A stretch of DNA of 64,000 nt from Cheiracanthium punctorium (Eukaryota; Arthropoda; Arachnida; Araneae; Cheiracanthiidae): NCBI GenBank assembly GCA_038373885.1, contig JAWZYV010011619.1, forward strand, positions 1,488,001 through 1,552,000. Reading direction: 5' to 3'. This document shows, in pieces, positions 35,165-45,718 of this stretch; positions within the stretch are counted from its first letter, which is position 1; the number at the start of each line of letters is the position of its first letter. Under the pieces are notes generated by a model. The model did no database searches, was not told the DNA's origin, and saw only the letters and a program-made list of their open reading frames with translations. The position numbers and the translations under genes were made by a program.

Positions 35165-35688
35165 TTAATGATACTGAGTGATAGAATCTAAAGCTTTTCA
35201 CATTACCGGTATTTTAAAATCTCAACCATTTTATCATTTCTTTACGCAAGGTAAACGCTTAAAAATGTTCTTTTTCAGTAATATCACGAGATTCCAGGCG
35301 AGTTGTTGGAGTGACAATCGTGTAAATAAAAAGTAAACATTAGGAAACGGTACTATTTTAGAATAAGCCAAACCCAAACTTCATCTTTGGTGCAAACGTC
35401 ACAGAGTCTGAAAACTAAGTTGCAGGCCACGTACCTTGACGTATCAAAATCTCCAGTGACAAGCGAACTCGTCGTCTTAGAGGTCTTGTGACATAGTATT
35501 TTAAAGAGGGTACAACGAGGAAGAAAGTGCTTTCGATTCATATTTTTTGTTATGCTTGAAATCTCTGTCAATCTCTTCGATGTAAGCTGATGGCGGATTA
35601 AAAAACTTCGCCCTGACTGCATGACTGCTATTATTTCAAGACTACTCCTTTGCACTAGAAGCCAGTGGGTTATATCTTTTCAAACATA
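34204..35688. other. AT-rich stretch with microsatellites
   Basis: Contains (AGC)n near 34669-34682, (TA)n at 34914-34942 followed by (ATAGAT)n, and (TA)n at 35122-35159. A 100-codon minus-strand frame (35353-35655) has no recognisable motif and no ATG at its listed start; I do not call it a gene. Confidence 0.5.
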
Positions 35689-36125
35689 CAGGGTAATTCA
35701 TGTAACGAGAGGTAGAGGGAACTATAAATCTGTAAGACGGTTTTAGAATCACATGGGTCAGAAATGCCATTTTCATTTAGCTATTAATAATTACTTTAAT
35801 TATAATTTTATCTAACAATCTTGCAATCAACATATAATATCTACTTTAAAAATTAATCGTGAAATAAAAACGTGTTAAATAAAAATTATTTAATAAAAAT
35901 TTTTAAAAAATTGTTAGTTATCAAGTTTATTCAAGTGCTTTCTGTGAAAGATGCACTAGTTTTTAACGAACCATGGTTGCAAAGTTTACGATTATTCCAA
36001 AGTGATTTTTAAGAGGTACACGAACACAACGTTTCTGACATCACATTGCTTAAAATTATAAACCACCTTGACTCCCTTTACCATGTTTTACATGTTTTCT
36101 CACGAGAGTTTTGAATTACCCTGCG
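35689..36125. mobile_element. Mariner-like MITE, 437 bp
   Basis: The left end is TA|CAGGGTAATTCATGTAACG. The right end read inward is TA|CGCAGGGTAATTCAAAACTC. TA flanks both sides and no transposase is present. Arms are similar only over the first ~13 bp beyond a 2-bp indel. Confidence 0.72.
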
Positions 36126-36240
36126 TAGATATATTTATAAAAATCTGGAGTGACTCCACTCGACATTCCAAACACTTACGATTAAGATCATTACCAAGCA
36201 TTTAAATAAATTTTAATCAATGAATAATTCAAACATATAT

Positions 36241-36660
36241 ACCAAACTGAAGCTCAATCGAATGCGCCGTTTAAACGCTAGCGCACTTTCAATAATTTCT
36301 CCCCATATGCCATAATATAAAAGAACTCTTTATCGTAGCCCTGTAGAAAAACTGTAAGTCCTATAAATATAAAAATCAATACCGGTCTTATGATGGTGAT
36401 TTATAACATATATACCCAATTTCAGCTCAATCGAATATACTGTTTAAAAGCTAGCGCACCTCCAAGAATTTTCCCCCATAGGCCATAATGTAAAAGAAAT
36501 CTTTGTCCTAGCCCTGTAGAAAAACTATAAGTCCTATACACACCAAAATCAATACCGGTCTTGCGACGGTGGTTTATAACACATACACCGAATTTGAGAT
36601 CAATGGAATGCCCCCGTTTAGGAGCTATCGTGTTCACACATACACACACACATCTCGTAA
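36241..36660 (+). repeat. 173-bp tandem repeat, about 2.4 units
   Basis: Units begin at 36241, 36414 and 36587 with 'acc.aa.tt.agctcaatcg' and each carries 'agccctgtagaaaaact', 'aaatcaataccggtctt' and 'ggtttataacat'. The last unit ends in a CACACA tract and 'ctcgtaaaa'. The (CA)n-plus-'ctcgtttta' ending also appears at 46779-46822, suggesting both come from a dispersed repeat whose 3' end is microsatellite-like. Confidence 0.85.
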
Positions 36661-39600
36661 AAAATAGCATAAATGAATTCAGAAGACCTCAAAACGTGTA
36701 AATACACTAAAATCTCGAAGTCGAATTTTTTCATGATGAGAATACTTTCCTTACTACATTGTACATGTTCGGAAAGTAAAAATTACAATATTTCTGTTAT
36801 AATAAATTAACAACTGATCTTTTATGAATTCTGTCTTCTGATAATTTCAAAATATTTCATATTCAGCAAACATATGTTGTCATTCTTTTATATACTCTAA
36901 AAATTTAAACCACACGAAATATTAAAATTTCTTCCTGATATTGCATCTTATGTAATTTGAAATACGCAAAAAGATAACCGCATTGCGTACTCCCTTTTTT
37001 AAATGCAACGTAAAATAAATGTATAAAATACTTTACCAATGCTTTTCAGTACTAAACTTGGAAAAAAGTAGAATACCTTTATTTCGAATAGTTTTATTTT
37101 TAATCATATCACTTCATAAATTAATAAAAATTAATTATAGTATTCATATATAATTATTAAAGAGAGTTTAGTATATTTAATATTTGTAACTTTAATAAAT
37201 AAACGAAATACTTGAATGGAACTTTCGTAAATGAAAACTTTTCTCTCATACTAACAAATGCGAAACAGAATCAGTTATCGAAATATTTTCCACTCATAAA
37301 AATCGGAAGCTGCTTCAATGGGAAGTTACAACACACACGGATTATGAATTACTTTTACACAGAGAAAAACAATTTTCTGTCCCATAGAATACTGCACGAT
37401 TTTTCTTCTTCTTTTTTCTTGTTTTATTGTGCCTGGAAAAGTATTGATCACTGCTGAATGGCTTGATGTAATGGCGAAACCTAAATACTTCCTGTCGGTT
37501 TAGTCCCATGGGTTTACTCAATGGAAGGTAAAGAAATAAAGAAAACAAAATAAATAAATAAATATTTTTTTTTCTGCCGTTTAGTACAGAACTTAAATAA
37601 CCTTCTAACAAATACGTCACATAGGAACTTTGTACCGATCATTCCAAGTTTATTTTTGTATTTGTTTCATTTCTTTTTTTAGTTTATGTATTGCATAACA
37701 TGAAAATGTACAGTGTAATACCATTTGTAGTGTAACACAGGATGAATAGTGTACGAATGATATTGCATTGTGGTAAGGATTAAGGGCTCTCGTAATCTTT
37801 ACCTAACCATATCCACATAACTTACTATTAATAATAAAAATTAATTTATTCTTATTGCGGGTTTAACTTAGCAAATCAGTTATAATCTTATTCTCTGTCC
37901 GTTTGTTTCTTCTAAATCAGAGAAATAGAAGGTTATCTGTGAGTTAAAACACCTGGTTGACGAAATACGCAGGCTACAGTGCTGACATTTTAGCCACACC
38001 ATTTTGCACCCGAATGGTCATGTGACCAATGGGGGTGTGACCATGTATGTATGTCTAACCAGGCGCGATGAATCGCCAGGAACGATTGCGATGAATTGCT
38101 CTATGGCTAAGTCGAAAAAGGAAGGGGGCTCAAACTTTTACACTAGTATCTAATAACTAAAGAATAAAGCATTGCGTATTTCGGGAAATTCTGCTCTTCT
38201 AAGGCTTAAGCCAGTCTAATATCGGCGTTCTACTTGTCAAATAGTTAAACTTCGCATTTTCCTGCAACTAAATAAGTTATTTAGAGCGTGAGGTATTGAT
38301 GCGAGAAATTATTATTGGATAGCATTAGGGCTTGGTTATTTCTGGCAAAATATATTGGGTATATCATCAAGCTGGGTTCAATTTTGGGGACCCAGTGCCA
38401 AAACTCGCCACTTATGGCAGTCTTTGGCAGAGTTTTCGGGAATTTGTTTTACGATTGTCGTCATCAGATTATTAGTGAATAATACAGAGAGATATTCATG
38501 ATATAATCTTTTTTTTTTTTGAGAACATGAATTGACCTTGTACGTAGACGATAAATGATGTATGAATGTAATACATAGTCATTTGCATAACCCTATTTCA
38601 ACTATTCAACGTACACGCTAAAACCATACAGTTCTAGTTAGTGTACTGTACGAATATGTACGCATTCGTGGTATTTTATTAGCTTGAATATTGATTTGGC
38701 GTTAATACAGTTTGATGTTCGATCGACTACTCAAGTAAAATCAGTACACGGGGATTGAATATACATACAAAACTTGTGTGATTTATGAAGTCCTATCAAT
38801 GGTCCTTAGAAGTGTCTGAGAACTGAAGTTTGACATCCCTTTCTTACACATGTAAAAAAAAGATTTCATTTTACCATATTTATATGACATAATCCCCTCC
38901 TCCCCAACATGACCTCCTCGACCGATTAATTGTTGAATTGACATGCATTGATGCTCAATCGTTTAATCTGATTAGCTAAAGTGTTTATTTTCCTCCTGAA
39001 ACAGACTGTTATTGATATTACCTATTGTGAAGGGGGAAATCAAGAAGGTGTACTCAACATGACTGAGTGGAAAAGGTACTGAACATGGTAGATTGCTGAA
39101 ATGTGAATGCCCAGAGTTCTGGCGAATGGAGCTGCTTTTGATTAAAGGTCTGGGATTTCGGGCGGTTTTATTCATATGTAACGTGACTACACGTTTGATC
39201 CCCCTTAAGCACGTTAGATCCTATGCTCAAGGCATTCACCCCTAGACAGATACTCCTCGTGCAGGTTTGCCTTAACACACAATACACACAAGGGAATAAA
39301 TAGTTGAAAGATCTCTTAACACCACATTTTGCTACGTGAGCAGCTCTCTTCAGCATGCAAACGTTTGTTGAATTATACGCTGAAGGTCGTTTGTCATAGC
39401 TTTATCTTACTGAAACCAACAAACATTCTCGGAATACGAAATAAACAAATTAATACATACAATGCCGTTATGCAAAATTTCCAGCATACTAATTTAGAGG
39501 AATTTTGATTTCTTTGTCTGTCTGTGTCGCTGAAAATGTAATCCTGGTTACAATACTTTACATATTTACTGAACTTGTGTTTCAAATAAACGTTATCTTA

Positions 39601-39971
39601 AATTCTTAAAAGAAGTACATTCGATGAAAAAACTGGCTGGAAATTGAAAAGGAATTTTATAAGAAAAGGAATTATGAAAAGAAATTTTATAAGAAGCTTT
39701 ATTTTCAATTGCAAAGTTTTAATATTTAGAAGAACCTTTAGATTTTTACTGTAACTTCCTGGACGTAACTTTGCTATCAACTAAACTGGACTTACCTTTC
39801 ATGTTTACAGTAATTAGAACGTGTATGAAAAACATATAGTGAATTTAAAATAAATTAGAGCTTCAAAATATATTAAGCTTCAAAATAAATTTTACTTAAC
39901 TATTTTACATATATAATGAATACATTTAAGGTGTTCTGTACAAGAAAAAGGAGATATTTTTTATAGAAATA
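36661..39971. other. AT-rich stretch without recognisable genes
   Basis: Two GC-richer patches (37975-38130 and 39180-39370) carry no motif I recognise. 37985-38035 can form an imperfect hairpin (CACACCATT.../...AATGGGGGTGTG). No TIR pairs found. Confidence 0.5.
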
Positions 39972-39975
39972 TTAA

Positions 39976-40251
39976 CCCATTTATGCCTAGTGTCCCTTTT
40001 TTGGGACGGCATTTTCGCTATTAGTCGAAAACGTTATTTATATTTCCTAGCCTTTATTCATGAGTATTGAGCCTCAACTCTACAAAATACTTTAACATGA
40101 CCAAGTAGGATGTTGATATTTCGATTTTTATGCATAGTGATTTTAAAAGAAATCATCCCTTGTTCAAGAAGTTGACATCAGATATTTATCTATTATTTCT
40201 GTTATCAGTAAAAATCGAAGAAAGTCGCAAAAATATCCAGGCACAAATGGG
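39976..40251. mobile_element. piggyBac-type MITE
   Basis: Flanked on both sides by TTAA (39972-39975, 40252-40255), the piggyBac target duplication. TIRs CCCATTTATGCCTAG and, inverted, CCCATTTGTGCCTGG match at 13 of 15. A subterminal hairpin GTCCC-TTTTTT-GGGAC lies at 39992-40007. 276 bp, non-coding; would depend on a piggyBac transposase in trans. Confidence 0.85.
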
Positions 40252-40255
40252 TTAA

Positions 40256-43200
40256 GACACACACAGTAGAAAAAGTTAAGTTTTCTTTAATAAGAATGTC
40301 ATAAGTTCATTAAATATTAATTTGTTGAGCTATTTTTTGAACTAAAAACTCTGGAAGGCGTAATTTGTGCTCAGACTTTCTACATTCTAACAAACTGTTT
40401 ATACCTACAATTTAACACAAAATCGTAGCTGATTTAAAATTTTGTGTTACGGAAAGAAATCATATTTACCAATTACATTGAAATAATTATTAAATTTTAT
40501 GAATCAGTACAAATTCCAAACAATATCGGCTACTGTGAAATTGTGGGAAATTACATACAAAATATTAACAGGCCATTCTCTTCTTGAAATCACTAAACAT
40601 AAACTAAACCTAATAATTTCTGGCGTATTCCTCCTTAAAATTTATCTTTATAATATGTTGGAAAAAATACCTCCCGTTCTCTAAATAAGAGAAGTCAGTT
40701 ATCGCCTCTACTACAACATAAATATAACATAATAGTTCTTCCACTACTGCGCTAATGAGAGGCGAAAAGTTGATGGTTTGCCAGATCTTTTTCAGAGCAT
40801 GTCCTTTCTGAATTATGTAACACAAATACGCCAGGCGTCTTTTACTCGTTTGTTGCAGATGAAATCGTTAACTATAAGACCTATTATTTACACATTAAGC
40901 AATGAATCTGGCATTATTAGTAATGTTCATTTAAGAAAAAAATAGTAATAAAGAATAAAGAAATCATTGTCTCGTTTGAAAGAGTCATTTTTTTTGAATG
41001 CGTCTTTTAGGGTATTGATTAAACTTTTCTTTTTCTTTGGTTCATACTATTTACAGGAATAAATGAATTTATACGATCCAAAAATACTGCGACAAGCTTT
41101 TGAGGGAGCTAGTACACATAAAAAGAAATCAGAATCACATAGCAATGTGTGGGTTTTAAAACTCTGGCTTCCTACACGAATTAATGATCACGACATAAGT
41201 GGTGTTAAAGTGTTAGTGAAATTTTCCAATTTAGCAAAAATTTATTTATTTTAACATATAAAATACGGAACTAAAATTTATGATCATAAATAGTATTTAA
41301 TTTTGAAGGCTGTGATAGCTCCAGAACAAAACCATTTGTTGTAAAACTTGATAAGTAACATTTCAACATCTTTTGGAGAGTGTGAAAACAACGTTTTCGT
41401 CTTACATTCTTGTGTGAATCTGAAACTTCTTCATTTACTCTACCTCCGTAAATGTTTGTCGGTACATTTTTGCTACATCCTGCACAGAGATTTATCTAAA
41501 ATTATGTTCTACAAAGTGCAACTCCAGTAATTTTAGGATGGTAAATGGTCATAAAAGTTCGTATATTCCCATTACATCTCATACAACGCATTACATAAAA
41601 ATTAAGCTTTATAAATGCTTGTGTAGCTTTTTTATGTATGTGAATGTTGCAAAAAATGCTAGCTAAATATCAAGTTGCTCTGTGTTGCTGTGTATGCTTG
41701 CTACTATGTAACCGAGAGAATGGCAATGTTATGCTTCGAAGTATGTATATCTAACTTAGAAATAGAGTGAGGTGTAATGAGAGCGCCATTGGAGTTAGTG
41801 GTTCAGCCCCCTTAAATTACCCCATTCTTTCACGGCAGATGATCTGCAACATTTATTCATTATATCTTTTTCACAACACATAGAAAGCGTTATGGCATAA
41901 TTTTTATTTTATGTTTTGTGAAAGTTATTAAAGTATTGAGAAAATTTGACTTTTTGTAATTCGACTTCTCCTCTTGAAATATCTGTTCCCTGAAAACTAA
42001 ATCTAGTACCAAAGAATATGATACACAGTTATAAAGTGCATAACAGTGAGATCTTTCATAATATTTTGCTAATTTCTTAGTATTTGTAAGGGGAACATTT
42101 ACTTGAACCGGACGATTTTGTTCCTGATCATTGCCTAGAAAAAAGGTAAAGTACTCTTATACTATACTTCTATAATCTACCATTAAAGATATTATAATAA
42201 AACTAACTCGAACCAATATTTAGAAAGAGTCATCCTAAGCAGATATATGCGAATAGATATTTCAGGATTCAATATATTTTATGTGATTGTTTTAAATATG
42301 AGCTACTTGTCCAACCATGACAAGTTCAAATATCTTTTACCATTATTTAATATAGATAACTATATACATAGACTAGGCAAATTACGTTTTAGTTCAGCTT
42401 TTTTTTAGCCTACTTATGATATCCGATAGGTAGTTCTAGGTCTAAGTAAATTCTCCGAGACTTAATTTGATATTGTTTCCATATAGCTGTAAGCTTAAAT
42501 AACATTCATGCATGCTATTTTTAATGTTCAAATATTTCATGGTATAAAATAAAGTAAAACTGTAATTTAAATGTGCTTAAAATATAAATAAACAATACTT
42601 AAAAATAAACGCATTTTCTGCTACTGGATTTATTTTTGCAAAACAAAGTTGCTACTAGAAAATCATTTCAAATAAACTAATGATTTTTCATAAAGAATTA
42701 AATATTTTTTTAATTCTTTATGAAATATATCTTATATAATTTACTTATCCATCCAAACTTCTACCACTGACCTATTGAAAATACTGATATGCGTTACACG
42801 TACCCCACAACAGAAGTGGGCCACCTCGACTGAATTTCTTTAATATTCCTAACCTGCAATCTAAAACTTCTGACTGTTTTGCAAATATCTCCCTGTTCAG
42901 AAAGCCAGTTGTTCTGAGATATTATGAAAAAATTGCTCATATGTCTTTTACAACAGGTGCTGTAATTACGTTAAACTCAAATCATATTAATAATCTGTGC
43001 AACTTGTCCCAAAATGACTTTTATGAACATGATAAATTGCAATGTTGTGAAATCCAAATAAGGCATTTTATGTATGAGACACTTGTCAAATTTCGCATGA
43101 GATTTGTGTCTCATTTATCGAAAAATTTGTTTTGCAACGATACAAAATGTCATAATTTCTTTATTTCTATATGGAAACTGCAGTAATAAATAAGTTTCCA

Positions 43201-43423
43201 TAGTGTATTAGAAGAACACTGGATAAATTTTCCTAAATCTATATGTATAAAAGATGTGACGGATTCATCTTTCTTAGCCGTCCTTTCGAAATGAATTGAC
43301 TAATAATGAATGAGTACCAGGTTACCGAGCCATGCTCAGAATCTAAAGGCTCCTTAAGTGTAAATTAATGAATACGTAAATGACTTGGCACGTATCAATA
43401 ATCTTTATGGTTGCCAAAGATTT
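40256..43423. other. AT-rich stretch without recognisable genes
   Basis: A perfect stem-loop at 42686-42725 is listed separately. Open frames of 60-81 codons here have no recognisable motifs. Confidence 0.55.
42686..42725. other. Perfect 17-bp stem-loop
   Basis: TTTCATAAAGAATTAAA at 42686-42702 pairs fully with 42709-42725 over a 6-nt loop (TATTTT). It could be a small palindromic insertion. It is AT-rich, so chance is not excluded. Confidence 0.6.
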
Positions 43424-44250
43424 TCATCGCTGTCGGATCACCCATACATTATCAGGTAAGCTTTGGTCGGCATTCAATGTTACAATGGCATATAATTTGT
43501 TTTGAAGAGGGATGCTAAATATTCGATGGTCGGTGCCATCAGAGTTGAGCAAAAAGTAGTTTAACGTAAGGTGCCTCCTTTCCTTCTGTAGCAGATCAGC
43601 GAGGGTATCAGCGAAGATCTTGGGCGATGCATTCACTAACAGCGTCTTCATTACTTCAGAAATATATCTGTCCATATTGAGGACGTTCAAATTCAGCATC
43701 AAGAATTTGAGTTGGTTGAACTGTCAGATGAATGAGTTTATAAAAAAAATTCATCAAGTCTGTTATACACTGTTCGCAACGTAGCAGTACACACCAAAAT
43801 CGTTAATAGTTTCACTCGTCATATACTGTGAACAAAGCCATTGTAAAGTATGCTTTCAAATTTCGAATTCTTTGAAATGTGGGTGACATCGAAGAAACAA
43901 CCACACCAATTCATTAGGAAATTCGGAATGTCCTACATCAATCTTACAGTCCCCAAAATGGTTTCGGTTAATTTTTGTTTTTACTCTTCAGAAAAATGCA
44001 AAGCTCCAGGGTGAATGCAATCCATGTTAAAAAGTTTTAAACTATGATAATAAGTACCCACATTTGTGGCAGCTTTGTAGATACTTAGACTGTTTACCCG
44101 AAGTATTTGTCGACGTCTAGCTGTTCCATGTCGTTCTCCTTCCAAATACTAATCATCTGTTTAATCTGCTTGTGTTTGAACTGCACGTTCACACATTTGG
44201 GCTAAGTGCTGCTGTCGGTGATCATATGTTTCCACAGCTCGTTTTTGAGC
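43424..44250 (-). pseudogene. Helitron Rep/helicase, N-terminal remnant
   Basis: Helitron Rep/helicases nick and replicate rolling-circle transposons. On the minus strand, one long frame from 44250 downward gives AQKRAVETYDHRQQHLAQM and CERAVQTQAD. This is the RA.ET.E.R..RL...RER repeat found upstream of the Helitron_like_N domain. Further on it gives FNMDCIHPGALHFSEE, matching the conserved MN..C..CGALHF..E zinc-binding segment (first Cys kept, second replaced by Pro). Next is TETILGTVRLM, in the position of the CC..GKV.L motif. PQYGQIYF then SNEDAVSECIAQDL (about 43640-43690) match the YGQLYI.D...A...RL block in a shifted frame. TDHRIFSIPLQNKLYAIV (about 43478-43532) matches RR.YN.P...EVA. 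At least five stops and a frameshift are present, and no Rep HUH or helicase motif was found. The ATG-less 92-codon frame ending at 43424 is partly out of frame with this protein. Confidence 0.75.
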
Positions 44251-44699
44251 TACACTTTCATGCATTTACGTCTTTATAATACATCTATGATGATAATTCT
44301 TTACGATTGAAATTGTAAATTTCTCTATAGTGCTTCAATTCAAACATAAAATACTTATTTTTTTCTAATTCAAAGAAAATACATCATGCATAAACAAATT
44401 CTACAAACGTAAATTCAATCTTATAGATACATAAATATAGATGCCATAAAAGTATAATCTTACATAAATATGCTTTAAACATAATTTTATTTTATAAACT
44501 CACGCTTAAGAAAATAAAAAGTGTAACACAATTTAAATTATTAGTACAAAAGGACACTTCGAAATCATGAAATCAAAAACAGAATAGATCAAAAATATTC
44601 TTTTATAATAACCCTAACAACTACTTAAACGTTGACAATAATAGAACAAACGAATGGACTGAAGAAAATGGACTTCTAACCTCGAATAAATCAAAAATA
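44251..44699. other. No recognisable gene
   Basis: AT-rich sequence between the Helitron Rep remnant and the next repeat. It may include further decayed Helitron sequence that I cannot read. Confidence 0.45.
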
Positions 44700-45375
44700 A
44701 TCGCTCCTATATAGTTACGCTGATCCCTGACTCTGTCACAATTCCAGTTCAACCACTCAAAATAAAACTTTTACCATCCAAACAGATTAAAAATGTATTG
44801 TCTAATAACTTAAAATTTACACGGTTCGTTGGTGCGATCAGCCTGAAAATTATCATAATTATGTAAAAAAAAAAAAGAAAAAAAAAAGAGGAAAGAAAAA
44901 AAATAAAGAAAAAATCTGATAATCCACCCGTTCCCTGATTTTTAAGTGTTTTTTTTTTGTATTTTTAGCTCTATTTCATTTAAGAGAATAAAAAAAGCTA
45001 ATCATTTGAGTGTCAGAATTATCTATTGCAAGTGACATTGACGTTACATTGAAGTCACGGTTATCAGGCTTTGGAGGAAAAATTACGATTCCAATTCGCT
45101 TAAGATAGCTTTTCTAAATTACTACTCAGTTTAACATTTTTTTAAAAATAAAACGGTTTTCTATGCATTAAGCATGGATATAGGAGAGGATGTTGATACC
45201 AAACGAAATGTTTCGAATACGAAATGTTTCTGCAGATTATACAATTCGAATTTCGATGTATAATAAAAATTGAATATGAAGTTATTTGATTTTAAGTGGG
45301 TAAATATTAAATATTCTGAGTGTAGACATTCTATCGCCCGCTGTAATTGTCTCCACAAAGGGCTTTATCCTTTAG
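44700..45375 (+). repeat. Dispersed repeat F, copy 1 (old Helitron-like)
   Basis: The core 44925-45365 matches 58318-58785 in the same orientation. Shared blocks are 'tccaccc.ttccc', 'cgattccaattcg.tta', 'ataataaaaattgaatatga' and 'tgtaattg.ctccacaa'. The 5' part ('cgatcagcctgaaaatt') and 'ccacccgttccc' resemble the family-A Helitron body, so F is probably an older relative. No ends could be defined. Confidence 0.65.
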
Positions 45376-45419
45376 TTTAATGATAGTACACAACACAAAA
45401 CAACACAGTCTAATCCACG

Positions 45420-45718
45420 TCTAAATAAGAATTGAAAATTTATTAGAAAAAATCTTAGTAACCAGATTTCAGCCTCCCAATTTACTGCTTCCACATATGG
45501 ACAACTCCCAGCCTGCGGCCGGATGGGGCCCGCCATGGCTTTTGGACCAGCCCTCAGAACAAGTCAAAACCCTGTATAAAACCTATATAAAACATTCAAA
45601 CTTCCATATAAATCCGAATTATACGACCCGCGATTTCGCTAACATCCTGAAGTCAGGCCCAGGAGGCCACTATCGTAAAGTTCTGCCCGCAACTTTTAAA
45701 AGGTTGTCCGTACGATGA
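45420..45718 (+). CDS. Unassigned open frame, possible terminal exon
   Basis: The frame is open from just after a TAA at about 45419 to TGA at 45716-45718. That is about 99 codons, including an ATG at 45497 that would give 73 residues (MDNSQPAAGWGPPWLLDQPS...). I do not recognise it. Base composition from 45480 to 45715 is clearly richer in G and C than its neighbours. Before it lies 'ccagatttcag' (acceptor-like, exon start about 45471), and AATAAA follows at 45722-45727. Features in the translation: PPWLLDQPS, then NPNYTTRDFANIL, then SGPGGHYRKVLP, ending in basic KRLSVR. It could be a last exon, a retrogene piece, or an unknown transposon fragment. No upstream exon was found. Confidence 0.3.

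Noticed and set aside
35353..35655. 100-codon minus-strand frame
   Set aside because: Starts with GTG, not ATG, and has no domain or motif I recognise. It could be a transposon shard or chance; without homology I cannot support it as a gene.
37985..38035. Imperfect hairpin around GGTCATGTGACC
   Set aside because: Short, with mismatches and no flanking duplication; could easily be chance.
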